Under the pieces are notes generated by a model. It did no database searches. It was not told where the DNA came from and was given only the letters and a program-made list of their open reading frames with translations. Positions 26,560 to 36,140 of a DNA stretch of 59,197 nt are shown piece by piece. Source of the stretch: an uncultured Bacillota bacterium (GTDB lineage Bacteria > Bacillota_I > Bacilli_A > RFN20 > CAG-449); the NCBI GenBank assembly GCA_902493275.1, contig CABUOQ010000009.1, positions 1-59,197 of the forward strand, read 5' to 3'. Both the position numbers and the translations under genes were made by a program. The stretch's first letter is position 1; each line of letters starts with the position of its first letter.

Positions 26560-27306
26560 ATGAGTGAAATTATTTCTTTAAAAAACATAAACAAAACATT
26601 TTATTCTGATCAAGGGGAAGTTAAAGTATTAGACAACATCTCTTTTGCCTTACATCAAGATGAAATCGTCTCAATTCTTGGGCCATCAGGATGTGGTAAA
26701 TCAACCATTTTAAATTTATTAGCCAAACTTACTTATCCTAGCAACGGTGAATTAAAAATCAATGGTGTATTAGGTTATATGTTTCAAAAAGATAATCTAA
26801 TGGACTGGCGTAACATTTATAATAATATTATCTTAGGTCTTGAAATAAATCATATTAAAACTGAGGAAAACATCAACTATGTTAATACTTTAATTGATAA
26901 ATACCAACTATCGGAATTTAAAAATTATTATCCTAAAGAACTATCTGGTGGCATGAGACAACGTGTAGCCTTAATACGAACACTAGCGCTTAAACCAGAT
27001 TTATTATTACTTGATGAGCCTTTTTCAGCTTTAGATTTTCAAACCAAACTCATGGTTCAAGAAGATGTTTTTAAAATAATAAAAAAAGAGAAGAAAAGTG
27101 CTTTAATGGTTACCCACGATATTTCAGAAGCTATCGCCTTAAGTGATAGAATAATCATTTTAAGTCCTCGTCCATGTCATATTAAAGAAATAGTCAATAT
27201 TAAATTTGATGCAAGTTTAACCCCTATTCAAAGAAGATCAGACCCATTATTTAATGTATATTTCACATCGATATATAATCAATTGCAAAAAGGAGAATAC
27301 GATTAA
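26560..27306 (+). CDS. ABC importer ATPase, NitT/TauT type
   Basis: The 248-residue ATPase of an importer for a small organic or nitrogen/sulphur compound. Walker A GPSGCGKST is at 41-49, signature LSGGMRQRVA near 128-137, Walker B LLLLDEPF at 147-154, and the D loop SALD follows. The length and late segment (PCHIKEIV) resemble the nitrate/taurine/aminopyrimidine subfamily. AGGTGA precedes the ATG. The permease gene follows after a hairpin; a substrate-binding lipoprotein of the same type lies 10 kb away. Confidence 0.9.
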   Translation: MSEIISLKNINKTFYSDQGEVKVLDNISFALHQDEIVSILGPSGCGKSTILNLLAKLTYPSNGELKINGVLGYMFQKDNLMDWRNIYNNIILGLEINHIKTEENINYVNTLIDKYQLSEFKNYYPKELSGGMRQRVALIRTLALKPDLLLLDEPFSALDFQTKLMVQEDVFKIIKKEKKSALMVTHDISEAIALSDRIIILSPRPCHIKEIVNIKFDASLTPIQRRSDPLFNVYFTSIYNQLQKGEYD

Positions 27307-27316
27307 TAAAAATTCA

Positions 27317-27346
27317 AGGCTAAAATCTATTTTTAAGATTAAGCCT
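27317..27346 (+). other. Intergenic hairpin between ABC ATPase and permease genes
   Basis: AGGCT pairs with AGCCT, and AATCT with AGATT inside it. There is no clean T run behind, so it is more likely an RNA-stability or attenuation fold than a full terminator. Confidence 0.45.
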
Positions 27347-27387
27347 CACTCTTTATGATTTTAATAATAAAATAAATTGAGGAAATT

Positions 27388-28197
27388 ATGAAAAAGATTG
27401 CTTGCGTTAAAGATTACAAAAAAAATAAAATACGTCAAAAGATTGTCGTTTTTACCATTCAAATACTTATTTTAGCGATTTTTCTTTTTACCTGGGAAAT
27501 GCTAGCTAAATATGAAATTATCAATTCTTTTTTAATATCTAAACCAAGCGATATTCTTTCTTTAATGACTACTTATTTACAAAAAGGAGAATTATTTAAT
27601 CATATCAAAATCTCAGTCTATGAAACCATCTTGGGATTAATAATTGGAACTCTATTAGGTTTTATAATTGCCACAATTCTATATCTAATTCCTTTTTTAA
27701 ATAAAATTATGTCACCATATTTAGTGGTTTTAAATGCTTTACCTAAAACTGCCTTAGCGCCAATATTGATTATTTGGGCTGGAACAAATATCAAAGGCAT
27801 CGTTGTAGTATCAATATCTTTAAGCATTGTCGTAACCATTATATCGATGCTTTCTTACTTCAATAGCGTTGATGAAAATTTAATAAAAATGATGAAAACA
27901 ATGTCCGCGAATAAGATGCAAATTCTATTTAAAGTCGTCTATCCTGCAAACTTAGACAATATTTTATCCGTGATAAAAGTAAACATTGGCATGTCTTGGG
28001 TTGGAGTAATCGTAGGTGAATTTCTTGTATCCCGCGAAGGATTAGGCTATTTAATTGTCTATGGTGGACAGGTATTTAAATTAAATTTAGTAATGATGGG
28101 CGTATTTATATTAGCAATTATCGCCTTAATAATGTATGAATGTGTAAATCTAATCGAAATGCTGATTCATTTAAAACGAAATAAAAAACATCATTAA
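27388..28197 (+). CDS. ABC importer permease, NitT/TauT type
   Basis: A 269-residue BPD-type inner-membrane permease with six predicted helices. The EAA coupling loop region is visible (around MMKTMSANKMQILFKVVYP, 170-188), as is GMSWVGVIVGEFL, characteristic of SsuC/TauC/NrtB-like proteins. GAGG precedes the ATG. It partners the ATPase gene upstream. Its end overlaps by four bases the end of the convergent LRR lipoprotein gene. Confidence 0.9.
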   Translation: MKKIACVKDYKKNKIRQKIVVFTIQILILAIFLFTWEMLAKYEIINSFLISKPSDILSLMTTYLQKGELFNHIKISVYETILGLIIGTLLGFIIATILYLIPFLNKIMSPYLVVLNALPKTALAPILIIWAGTNIKGIVVVSISLSIVVTIISMLSYFNSVDENLIKMMKTMSANKMQILFKVVYPANLDNILSVIKVNIGMSWVGVIVGEFLVSREGLGYLIVYGGQVFKLNLVMMGVFILAIIALIMYECVNLIEMLIHLKRNKKHH

Positions 28198-28856
28198 TAA
28201 TATGGATAAGGCCAAATAGTTGGAACATTATCAACATAATGCCAATAATATCCACCTTGTCTTGGTTTTTCATGACTATACCAATATATCGTAAAATGGC
28301 GTGAGTTCGTGGCTAAGTTATTCCATCCTTCAACCCATCCATCTGGCATTTTATATCCTTCATAAAGTACTTTTAAATCTTCACAAGAAGAAAAAGCGTT
28401 AATTCCAATCTTCGAAACTGAATTTGGAATCAAAACCATATTTAAAGTTGATGAATCAGAAAATGCTTCTTCTTTTATCTCTTCAACACCGCGATTTAAA
28501 TAAATCGTGGTCAAATTACTAGAAGATTTTAAAAGAAGTTTTTCAATGGTTTTTATCGTTCCTGGAATAGTTAATTCGACGATGCTGTTAGGCTTATCAA
28601 ATGCATCTATTGCAATTGATGTCACTGGAAAATTATTGATGTAACTAGGAATAGAAAATTTACTATCAGCATAATTTTCCGCTAGAGAGACAAATTTAAC
28701 TTCCTCGTTTTCAATGAAGTATTGATTATTATCGACCATTATCTCTCCTGATGTTATCAAACTTTCGCTTTGAGAAGTATTAGTATCACAACCAGCCATC
28801 ATGGTAAACGATATTGTTGCTAAACTAACGATAGCAAATAATTTTCTATTTTTCAT
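28194..28856 (-). CDS. BspA-type leucine-rich-repeat lipoprotein
   Basis: A 220-residue surface protein. The signal peptide ends in a lipobox (MMAGC at about 19-23), so the mature protein would be lipid-anchored. Three to four LRR_5 units follow (IPSYINNFPVTSIAIDAF, LTIPGTIKTIEKLLL, LIPNSVSKIGINAF), the type used for adhesion in many host-associated bacteria. The tail is rich in Trp and Tyr. GAGGATA precedes the ATG. A monocistronic gene convergent with the permease gene. Confidence 0.85.
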   Translation of the reverse strand: MKNRKLFAIVSLATISFTMMAGCDTNTSQSESLITSGEIMVDNNQYFIENEEVKFVSLAENYADSKFSIPSYINNFPVTSIAIDAFDKPNSIVELTIPGTIKTIEKLLLKSSSNLTTIYLNRGVEEIKEEAFSDSSTLNMVLIPNSVSKIGINAFSSCEDLKVLYEGYKMPDGWVEGWNNLATNSRHFTIYWYSHEKPRQGGYYWHYVDNVPTIWPYPYY

Positions 28857-29011
28857 TTTTTATCCTCATATCTTTCAAAAATATATTATCGTAATGCATC
28901 ATTTTTTTCAACCTGACACATAATAGATATAATTATTAATTTTAATGTTAAAGAAAAATAATCCTGATTATTTATTAAAAATTAGTAATATACACCTTTC
29001 AAAACAAAAAA

Positions 29012-29102
29012 TACCTTGCGTTTTTTAGTAAATATGCACAAAACTTACTTTGCGTTTTTTAGTAAATATAGAAGTAAAATACCTTGCGTTTTTTAGTATT
29101 TC
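29012..29102 (+). repeat. Three tandem direct repeats, 34-bp period, upstream of ATPase
   Basis: TTGCGTTTTTTAGTA occurs with TGCG at 29017, 29051 and 29085, exactly 34 bp apart. Copies one and two also share AAATAT and an A-rich tail. The third runs into the ATPase promoter: its TTGCGT (29084-29089) could act as a -35 with TATTAT at 29108-29113. The same unit recurs in the same direction after the gene. Confidence 0.85.
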
Positions 29103-29144
29103 TATGTTATTATTCTATTGCGTATCCATAGGAAAGAGGTTAAT

Positions 29145-30509
29145 ATGATTTTTAAAAGAAAAGCTTATGATAAATTACTAAACTGGAAAAATGAGTCAAA
29201 CGGAAAAAGTGCTTTATTGATTGAAGGTGCTAGAAGAATTGGAAAATCTACTCTTGTTGAGGAATTTGCCAAAAAAAACTACAAAACATACATCATGATT
29301 GATTTTTCTAATACGAATAAAAGAATTAAAGATATCTTTAATAATACATTAGATAATCTTGATACTTTCTTTATGCTTTTATCATTTGAAACAGGAGTTA
29401 CACTATATCAAAGAAACTCTTTAATAATTTTTGATGAAATACAAAAATTTCCTCGCGCTAGAGAAGCAATTAAACATCTAGTAAAAGATGGTAGATACGA
29501 CTATATAGAAACTGGATCGTTAATATCTATAAAAGAAAATGTTAAAGATATTTTAATTCCTTCAGAAGAAGAGAGTCTTATAATGTATCCTATGGATTTT
29601 GAAGAATTTGCAAATGCTTTAGGAGAATCGTTATTAATTCCTTATATTAAAAAATGTTTTGAAGAAGAACAACCATTAATTAATGAAGCACATAAAAAAG
29701 CAATGTTCTTATTTAAAGAATACCTTTTAGTAGGTGGAATGCCCCAATCAGTAGTCTCCTATTTAGAAAATAAAAAGCAATTTAGCGAATGCGACAAGCA
29801 AAAAAGAAATATTTTAAAACTCTATCGAGATGATATTTTGAAAATTGACAACATTTATCAATCACGAGTTTTATCAATTTTTGATCAAATTCCTACATTT
29901 TTATCATCGCATGAAAAACGAGTAAAAATATCTTCGATTACCCCTAATAATAATGATATACCTTATGAAGATACATTTTTTTGGTTAGCCGATTCTATGA
30001 TATGTAATGAATGCTTCTCTTGTAGTGATCCAAATATCGGATTATCTTTGACTGAATCACGAAAATTCATTAAATGTTATATGGGTGATACGGGTTTGTT
30101 AATAACTCATACTTTCGATGAAAATATCAGTAGCGATAAAAATAATATTTATACATCATTATTACATGATAAATTATCAATTAATAAAGGCATGTTTTTT
30201 GAAAACGCCGTTGCTCAAATGCTAACTGCACAGGGTCATAAATTATACTTCTATAATCATTTTTCAGAAGACAAGCACCGAAATGATATTGAAATAGACT
30301 TTATTATTTCAAGCGGCAATAAAATAACCAAAAAAATAATTCCTATAGAAGTTAAATCATCTAAAAATTACACAATAACTTCTTTAACGAAATTCCAAGA
30401 AAAATATAAAGATCGTATTGCTAAATCATATATCATTCATCCAAAAAATCTCTCAATTAGAGAAGATGGTATTATCTGCATCCCAGTTTATATGACTTTT
30501 TGCTTATAA
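29145..30509 (+). CDS. AAA_14/DUF4143 family ATPase (second)
   Basis: A 454-residue P-loop ATPase of the same broad family as the one at 2 kb, but distant in sequence. From the ATG at 29145, Walker A GARRIGKST is at about 28-36 and Walker B LIIFDEIQ near 95-102. LVGGMPQSV, YMGDTGLL and a C-terminal PD-(D/E)xK-like segment (IEIDFII, then PIEVKSS) follow; here the E-x-K is intact, unlike in the first ATPase. A TTG at 29118 is also in frame, but GAGG five bases before 29145 decides the start. Direct repeats flank it on both sides. Confidence 0.9.
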   Translation: MIFKRKAYDKLLNWKNESNGKSALLIEGARRIGKSTLVEEFAKKNYKTYIMIDFSNTNKRIKDIFNNTLDNLDTFFMLLSFETGVTLYQRNSLIIFDEIQKFPRAREAIKHLVKDGRYDYIETGSLISIKENVKDILIPSEEESLIMYPMDFEEFANALGESLLIPYIKKCFEEEQPLINEAHKKAMFLFKEYLLVGGMPQSVVSYLENKKQFSECDKQKRNILKLYRDDILKIDNIYQSRVLSIFDQIPTFLSSHEKRVKISSITPNNNDIPYEDTFFWLADSMICNECFSCSDPNIGLSLTESRKFIKCYMGDTGLLITHTFDENISSDKNNIYTSLLHDKLSINKGMFFENAVAQMLTAQGHKLYFYNHFSEDKHRNDIEIDFIISSGNKITKKIIPIEVKSSKNYTITSLTKFQEKYKDRIAKSYIIHPKNLSIREDGIICIPVYMTFCL

Positions 30510-30566
30510 GCTAAAATAATTTATAATTGCAAAATATGTAACAATTAATTAGGTATTGCTAAAAAA

Positions 30567-30623
30567 TACTTTGCGTTTTTTAGTAAATATGCATAAAACT
30601 TACTTTGCGTTTTTTAGTAAATA
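30567..30623 (+). repeat. Two direct repeats, 34-bp period, downstream of ATPase
   Basis: TACTTTGCGTTTTTTAGTAA occurs twice with TGCG at 30572 and 30606, 34 bp apart, in the same direction as the three upstream copies. The first copy agrees with upstream copies for about 34 bases, including ATATGCA. A gene bracketed by identical tandem units could be lost or moved by recombination between them. Confidence 0.85.
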
Positions 30624-30660
30624 CAAAAATAATGTCATTTTATAATGACTTTGTTTATAA

Positions 30661-30703
30661 ATTAAAAACTAGTTATATTTAGAAAATATCTATTTATAAC
30701 TAG
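30661..30703 (-). terminator. Terminator after rex
   Basis: On the minus strand CTAGTTATA pairs with TATAACTAG (9 bp), followed by TTTTTAAT. It lies 34 bases past the rex stop. Confidence 0.7.
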
Positions 30704-30736
30704 CATTTCATATAAAATAATTTTTAATTTTATTAC

Positions 30737-31378
30737 TTATTTTTTCATTTTATTATTTAAATGACGCGATAATATTGCTAAAGAAGAAGCCATATTTTCG
30801 TTTTGAACTAAGATATCATCTGTAACGGTTAATTTTGTCGGTGCAAAATTCCATATTGCTTTAATTCCTGCTTTAATCATGATATCACACACCGCTTGTG
30901 CAGAGACGCTTGGCACGGTGATAATTCCGATATGTATTTCATTTTTCTTACAAAAATCTTCAACCTCTTCGATTGAAATAATTTCATGATTTCCAATCTT
31001 TGTTCCAATTTTTTGTGAAGAAGAATCAAAAGCTCCCACTATTTCAAGGCCATATTCTTCAAAGCCCTTATAGCAAAGTAATGCACTACCTAATGATCCT
31101 ACCCCGACAAGAATTGATTTATTATTATTCTTCAAGCCTAAGAATAATTCGATATCTTGAATTAATTCTTCAATCACATAGCCGACTTTAGGCTTACCAC
31201 CATTTAATGAGACTAAAGATAAATCTTTACGAACTTGAACATCATTAAGTGATAACCCTTTAGCAATTGAAGTCGATGAAATATAGATTAAGCCTTCTTC
31301 TTTTTTCTTTTTTAAATACTCCATGTAAAAAGGAATTCTTTTTAAAGAGTTTTTTGAAATATAAATTTTATTTTCCAT
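30737..31378 (-). CDS. rex: Redox-sensing transcriptional repressor Rex
   Basis: A 213-residue repressor that senses the NADH/NAD+ ratio and controls fermentation genes. An N-terminal winged helix (SIAKGLSLNDVQVRKDL, about 37-53) is followed by a Rossmann domain with VGVGSLGSAL at 91-100 and a C-terminal domain-swapped helix. All Rex hallmarks are kept. A short spacer separates it from the upstream 120-residue gene, so the two may form an operon. Confidence 0.95.
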   Translation of the reverse strand: MENKIYISKNSLKRIPFYMEYLKKKKEEGLIYISSTSIAKGLSLNDVQVRKDLSLVSLNGGKPKVGYVIEELIQDIELFLGLKNNNKSILVGVGSLGSALLCYKGFEEYGLEIVGAFDSSSQKIGTKIGNHEIISIEEVEDFCKKNEIHIGIITVPSVSAQAVCDIMIKAGIKAIWNFAPTKLTVTDDILVQNENMASSLAILSRHLNNKMKK

Positions 31379-31404
31379 TTAATACTCAAATCATACTAGA
31401 TAAA

Positions 31405-31767
31405 TTAACGAGGAAGATTATTTACTTCAACTTCTTTGCAAACGATACGTAAACAATCATCAATAACAAATTCACCTTTTTCATTTATCTCATTGCTATC
31501 ACAAATATAAGGACAAGTGAAACGCTCGAGCAATTTGTTTAATGGTGAATAGTAATAATCAGTTAATAATGTCACATCTTTAAAAATTATGTGAACTTTA
31601 ATATCCGCATATTTATAAGGGAAATATTTACTTTGTTGATTTTTTGATTGCTTAAAAGTAACAAAAGTAACATCCATATGCACAGAATTCGAAGCCATCT
31701 GTAAATAAGTGATGACAGCATCATTCCAATTGAAGACGCGGTCAAATTCTTCTAAAGATAGTACCAT
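31405..31767 (-). CDS. Hypothetical protein upstream of rex
   Basis: A 120-residue soluble protein, family not recognised. It has alternating hydrophobic strands (VHMDVTFVTF, YADIKVHIIF) and a C-terminal strand with two Cys, compatible with a small beta-sandwich. AAAGGAAAG precedes the ATG. It lies 26 bases ahead of rex on the same strand. Confidence 0.6.
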   Translation of the reverse strand: MVLSLEEFDRVFNWNDAVITYLQMASNSVHMDVTFVTFKQSKNQQSKYFPYKYADIKVHIIFKDVTLLTDYYYSPLNKLLERFTCPYICDSNEINEKGEFVIDDCLRIVCKEVEVNNLPR

Positions 31768-31876
31768 AATATGAACTTTCCTTTCTTATAGTTAATTATA
31801 TGCTAAAAATGGGGTGTTTTTCAACATCTGATTTCTATTCGATAAAAAAAGCACGATTAAATTAGTATCATATTTA

Positions 31877-34021
31877 CTATTTATATGATGATTTATTTAT
31901 TAAATGATGATTATAAACCAAGATTCTAAATTTTAAATCTTTATTATCATAATTTGAATAATTAAATTTTTCTTTAAATAAGCAATTACGATGCGCTAGG
32001 AAATGATTCTTATGGATATGCAGTAAATCCTTTTCACCTTCAATTTGTAATAGATATTCTTCACCATTTGGATCTAAGTCATATTCAATATGATAATATC
32101 CATCCATCTTCTTTACATTGATAGATAAATTTTCTTTAACTGATTCATCGATATCATATACTTTAGGGAAAATTGATATTTTTAATCTAGAGCATGAATA
32201 AGGAATTAATGTTAATTCCTCTTTATCACCGCATGATAATTTTTGTAATGGATGATGAGCAGCAATATTACCTTTTAATTTCCAATTAGGGTCTAAAATA
32301 CCTTCTACTTTTACTAGTGAGGTCGTATTATTTTGATTAAGAACTACTTGTGAATCATTTTCAACATATGTCATCTTATCACCACAAATAGCGTAATTCC
32401 ATTTGCTAAGAGGATAAGCTTCTTTAGTTTTAGCAAAATCATAAGCTTTAAAAACCATTTCACGATATGGTCTTTCATCATCAACTTCACACCATTGTTC
32501 TTTAATTGGCAAACAATATAATAATACACCTCTTTTAAAATAGATTGAATCATCATGATAATCGCGTCTTTGTAATTCCATTTCAAAATTAATTTCAATT
32601 ACATCACCATCATGAAATTCGCGCGTCAAAGAAATATAGTCATCTTTAGTAAAAGCAATTTCTTTTGAATTAACTTTAACTAAAAAGTTTTGGCACCATA
32701 ATGGGATTCTAAATTTAATTGTAAAATTATTATCTTGGCCTTGATAAATAAATTTAATTTTAGAAGAATATGGATAATTAGTTTTTTGTAAAATTGTAAC
32801 TTCTTTATTATTTATCTTTGTTTTTAATATATTTGGTCCATAGCAAGTTGCCACTAAACCATCTTCATCCATCACGTACATGTTTTGAATAAATTTAGGA
32901 TATGCCATATGTGCATTAGCAAAGCAACAATCAAAACCATCTGGCATTCCAAAGGCACATGAATCGCCATGATCACAATCAAATTCATGACTTCCTAAAG
33001 TTGCCATAACTTGATTTTGAAGTTGAAAATAACAATATCCATCTATCTTATAGGTAAAGCAATTAGGTAAACTATTATATGCATATGATTCAATTAAATC
33101 GTATAGATAAGAATCTCCAGAGATAAGACCACATATCTCAAAAGAAAGCAATCCTTCACTTATTGCACAAGTCTCAGTGCCGCGCGTAAATAAGTTATCA
33201 CGAGCTCTTTCATCAGCATTAGGAAGATAATCGATTCTTCCATGGTCATTGTATATTGTTTTAAGACCATTTTTTAAACTATCCTTAAATGAAGGATCTT
33301 CAAATAATTTATATGCTAAATAAGGAGTCTTATAGGCTTGGGTGGTATTAACAACATGCTGTCTTACATATTGATGATTAAATTCATAGACCCAAGGAAA
33401 GGTTTGTTCATACAATATTTTTGTAAGCGTGAGCAATCTGTCATCATGGTCTTTTTCATAAAGCCACATTGCCACTTCCATATTATCGCCACCGCGGAAA
33501 TAAGCCCAATCTTTAAGCGGACGCTTAGGCAAATTATCAAGTTGAAATAAAAAATATTTCTTTAAAAACTCTAAGATATCTAACCTTTGATGACCTAATC
33601 TTTCTTCAGCTTCAAAATAATCGCGTAGAGCCATCAATACTGGCATTTTAGCCCACCATTCATTTTTGGACTCCTCACGCCTTTTAATTAATTCTTCATC
33701 ATTTAAATCAATGTTTACAAAAGGATAAAAATTACCATCTTCTCTTTGCATTGATAAAATACTTTTCACCCAATGATCAACTTTCAATAAGAGATCTTTA
33801 TCGCCTAAAGTATAAGCTAAGGCAATTAAGCCACGAAGATAATAAGGTCCTCTTTCCCAAGATTCACCAACCCCTCCTAACCAGGCAGAATTATCACCAT
33901 AATCAGGGTATAAATCCATTTTTGAAGTAAAATTATCTCTTTGTAAAATGAGTTGATCTTTTAAAAAGCCATCTGCTTTTATCGTTCCTAATGGTAATTG
34001 CTTAAATTTATTTTTTAACAT
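31877..34021 (-). CDS. GH127-family beta-L-arabinofuranosidase-like protein
   Basis: A 714-residue glycoside hydrolase of the DUF1680/GH127 type. The fold starts with an (alpha/alpha)6 barrel (RGPYYLRGLIALAY near 57-70). The catalytic features are present: GTETCAI with E283, and the DCCFANAH pair C365/C366 that, with the Glu, form the zinc site and nucleophile in this family. A beta-sandwich makes the C-terminal part. No signal peptide is seen, so it acts in the cytoplasm on imported oligosaccharide. Family members also act on other sugars, so the L-arabinose specificity is not certain. Confidence 0.85.
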   Translation of the reverse strand: MLKNKFKQLPLGTIKADGFLKDQLILQRDNFTSKMDLYPDYGDNSAWLGGVGESWERGPYYLRGLIALAYTLGDKDLLLKVDHWVKSILSMQREDGNFYPFVNIDLNDEELIKRREESKNEWWAKMPVLMALRDYFEAEERLGHQRLDILEFLKKYFLFQLDNLPKRPLKDWAYFRGGDNMEVAMWLYEKDHDDRLLTLTKILYEQTFPWVYEFNHQYVRQHVVNTTQAYKTPYLAYKLFEDPSFKDSLKNGLKTIYNDHGRIDYLPNADERARDNLFTRGTETCAISEGLLSFEICGLISGDSYLYDLIESYAYNSLPNCFTYKIDGYCYFQLQNQVMATLGSHEFDCDHGDSCAFGMPDGFDCCFANAHMAYPKFIQNMYVMDEDGLVATCYGPNILKTKINNKEVTILQKTNYPYSSKIKFIYQGQDNNFTIKFRIPLWCQNFLVKVNSKEIAFTKDDYISLTREFHDGDVIEINFEMELQRRDYHDDSIYFKRGVLLYCLPIKEQWCEVDDERPYREMVFKAYDFAKTKEAYPLSKWNYAICGDKMTYVENDSQVVLNQNNTTSLVKVEGILDPNWKLKGNIAAHHPLQKLSCGDKEELTLIPYSCSRLKISIFPKVYDIDESVKENLSINVKKMDGYYHIEYDLDPNGEEYLLQIEGEKDLLHIHKNHFLAHRNCLFKEKFNYSNYDNKDLKFRILVYNHHLINKSSYK

Positions 34022-34094
34022 ATAATTATTCCTCTAATTTAAGTATACAAATTATTTTCTTAATAACAATTAATAATTTTAAAGTTTAAAAAGA

Positions 34095-34123
34095 TTTACG
34101 AAGAGAAATTACTATGCTAAAAT
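34095..34123 (+). promoter_or_regulatory. Promoter of the DUF3737-malY operon, near-leaderless
   Basis: TTTACG at 34095-34100, a 17-bp spacer and TGCTAAAAT (extended -10, TAAAAT at 34118-34123). Transcription would start about four bases before the ATG at 34134, and no Shine-Dalgarno is present, so translation may be leaderless. Confidence 0.5.
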
Positions 34124-34133
34124 TAATGCACTT

Positions 34134-34985
34134 ATGAAAACAATTGTAATTAATAAAACATTAACAGGCGAAAGAGCCCTATTTGCCTCAAAAAATTTGC
34201 AAGTCACTAATTGCTTCTTTGAAGATGGCGAATCACCATTAAAAGAAAGTCAAGATATCACTATTGATAATACTTCTTTTAGATGGAAATATCCGCTTTG
34301 GTATTGTAAGAATATTATCGTCAATAACTCGCTTTTAACTTATACAGCAAGATCTGGCATTTGGTACACTCATTTTATAACAATCAATAATTCAATTATC
34401 GAAGCGCCTAAAACATTTAGAAGAGCCTCAAACATTGTCTTAAATAATGTTAAGATGCCTCATGCTGAAGAAAGCTTTTGGAATTGTCAAAATGTAAAAC
34501 TAACTAATGTAGAAGCAGTCGGTGATTATTTATTGATGAATAGTGAAAATGTCATTATCGATAATTTAAATCTAAATGGAAATTATCTTTTAGATGGTGG
34601 AAGAAATATCGAGATAAAAAATAGCAAATTAATGTCAAAAGATGCTTTTTGGAATTGTGAAAATGTTGTTGTAACCGATTCATATATCAATGGCGAATAT
34701 CTTGGATGGAACTCTAAAAATGTCACTTTTATCAATTGTGAAATTGAATCTCTTCAAGGAATGTGCTATATGAATGGCGTTAAACTCATAAATTGCAAAT
34801 TAATAAATACTACTTTATGCTTTGAATATTCCTATGTCGATGCCGAGATTACTTCATCCATCGACAGCATCAAAAACCCATATGGAGGGACGATAAAAGC
34901 TCCAGAAATCAAAGAATTAATCTTAGATGAGAATTGTATTGACCCTAGTCAAACAAAAATTTTTTTGGAGAAAGACCATGTATAA
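34134..34985 (+). CDS. DUF3737 beta-helix protein
   Basis: A 283-residue protein built of repeated short strands of the form ..NxxVxNS.. (ITIDNTSFRW, IIVNNSLL, VIIDNLNL, IEIKNSKL, VTFINCEI), which predicts a right-handed beta-helix. This matches DUF3737, found widely in gut Firmicutes with no known role. No signal peptide. It precedes and overlaps by eight bases a MalY/PatB-type gene; the two are often neighbours, which suggests a common pathway. Confidence 0.85.
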   Translation: MKTIVINKTLTGERALFASKNLQVTNCFFEDGESPLKESQDITIDNTSFRWKYPLWYCKNIIVNNSLLTYTARSGIWYTHFITINNSIIEAPKTFRRASNIVLNNVKMPHAEESFWNCQNVKLTNVEAVGDYLLMNSENVIIDNLNLNGNYLLDGGRNIEIKNSKLMSKDAFWNCENVVVTDSYINGEYLGWNSKNVTFINCEIESLQGMCYMNGVKLINCKLINTTLCFEYSYVDAEITSSIDSIKNPYGGTIKAPEIKELILDENCIDPSQTKIFLEKDHV

Positions 34986-36138
34986 TTTTGATGAAGAAAA
35001 CAATCGCTTTAACACGTATTCCTTAAAATGGGATGTCAAAGAAAATGAACTTCCAATGTGGGTAGCCGATATGGACTTTAAAACCTTACCTGAAGTTATC
35101 TCTGCTTTACAAGAAGTAGCTAGCAAAGGGATTTTTGGCTATTCAATCGTTTGTGAAGAATTCTTTGATGCGATTATTTATTGGTGGGAAAAACGACATC
35201 ATTATCTCTTTAAAAAAGAAAATATGATTTTTACTACCGGTATCGTTGCTGCAATATCATCAATGGTAAGAAAACTAACTAGTGTGGGTGAAAATGTTTT
35301 AATCCAATCGCCAGTTTACAATATTTTTTATAACTCCATTTATAATAATGGGCGTAATATTATCTCTAATGATTTAGTGTATGAAAATGGAACATATCAT
35401 ATCGACTTTGATGACTTAGAAAAAAAATTGGCTAATCCTCAAACCACATTGATGATACTATGCAATCCTCATAATCCAATCGGAAAAATCTGGACTAAAG
35501 ATGAACTTGCGAGAATTGGTCATCTTTGTAAAAAATATAATGTAATCGTAATTAGCGATGAAATTCATTGTGATTTATGTATTCCCGGATGCGAATACAC
35601 CCCATTTTTTTCAGCAAGTGAAGAATGTGAACAAATTGGCATAACTTGTGTTGCTGCCTCTAAGACGTTTAATCTTGCTGGATTACAATCAGCTTGTGTA
35701 ATTGTTAATAATCCTTATCTAAGACATAAAGTATATCGTGGAGTCAATACCGACGAAGTTGCAGAACCTAATATTTTTGCAATGAAAGGTAATATTGCCG
35801 CGTTTAAATATGGTGAAAAATGGGTTAATGAATTAAATGAGTATTTATATAATAATCGTCAAATTGTCTTCTTATTTCTTAAAGAGAAATTACCTCATCT
35901 TTATTTAGTTCCATCAGAAGCAACCTATTTATTATGGATTGATGTATCTTATTATAGTAATGATTCAATAACGTTATGTGATTATATTAGAAAAGAAACT
36001 GGATTATATTTAAGCGATGGTAATGAATATGGTCAAAATGGATGTCACTTCATTCGTATGAATATTGCGACAACTTCTAAGCGAGTTGAAGATGGTTTAA
36101 AGCGTCTAAAACTTGCTCTTGATAAACTTGCTAAATAA
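34978..36138 (+). CDS. MalY/PatB-type PLP-dependent C-S lyase/aminotransferase
   Basis: A 386-residue fold-type I PLP enzyme. The start region MYNFDEENNR, PMWVADMDF and YGYS-like GIFGYS are typical of MalY/PatB cystathionine beta-lyases. The PLP-binding lysine lies in AASKTFNLAG (K229), and CNPHNPIG and SDEIHCDL mark the cofactor site. An in-frame ATG at 34927 would add 17 poor residues; GGAG eight bases before 34978 decides the start. It probably removes sulphur from cystathionine or similar substrates. Confidence 0.92.
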   Translation: MYNFDEENNRFNTYSLKWDVKENELPMWVADMDFKTLPEVISALQEVASKGIFGYSIVCEEFFDAIIYWWEKRHHYLFKKENMIFTTGIVAAISSMVRKLTSVGENVLIQSPVYNIFYNSIYNNGRNIISNDLVYENGTYHIDFDDLEKKLANPQTTLMILCNPHNPIGKIWTKDELARIGHLCKKYNVIVISDEIHCDLCIPGCEYTPFFSASEECEQIGITCVAASKTFNLAGLQSACVIVNNPYLRHKVYRGVNTDEVAEPNIFAMKGNIAAFKYGEKWVNELNEYLYNNRQIVFLFLKEKLPHLYLVPSEATYLLWIDVSYYSNDSITLCDYIRKETGLYLSDGNEYGQNGCHFIRMNIATTSKRVEDGLKRLKLALDKLAK

Positions 36139-36140
36139 TT

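Noticed and set aside
29012..30623. CRISPR array
   Set aside because: The 34-bp units are themselves nearly identical over most of their length, with no variable spacers, only three and two copies, and no cas gene.
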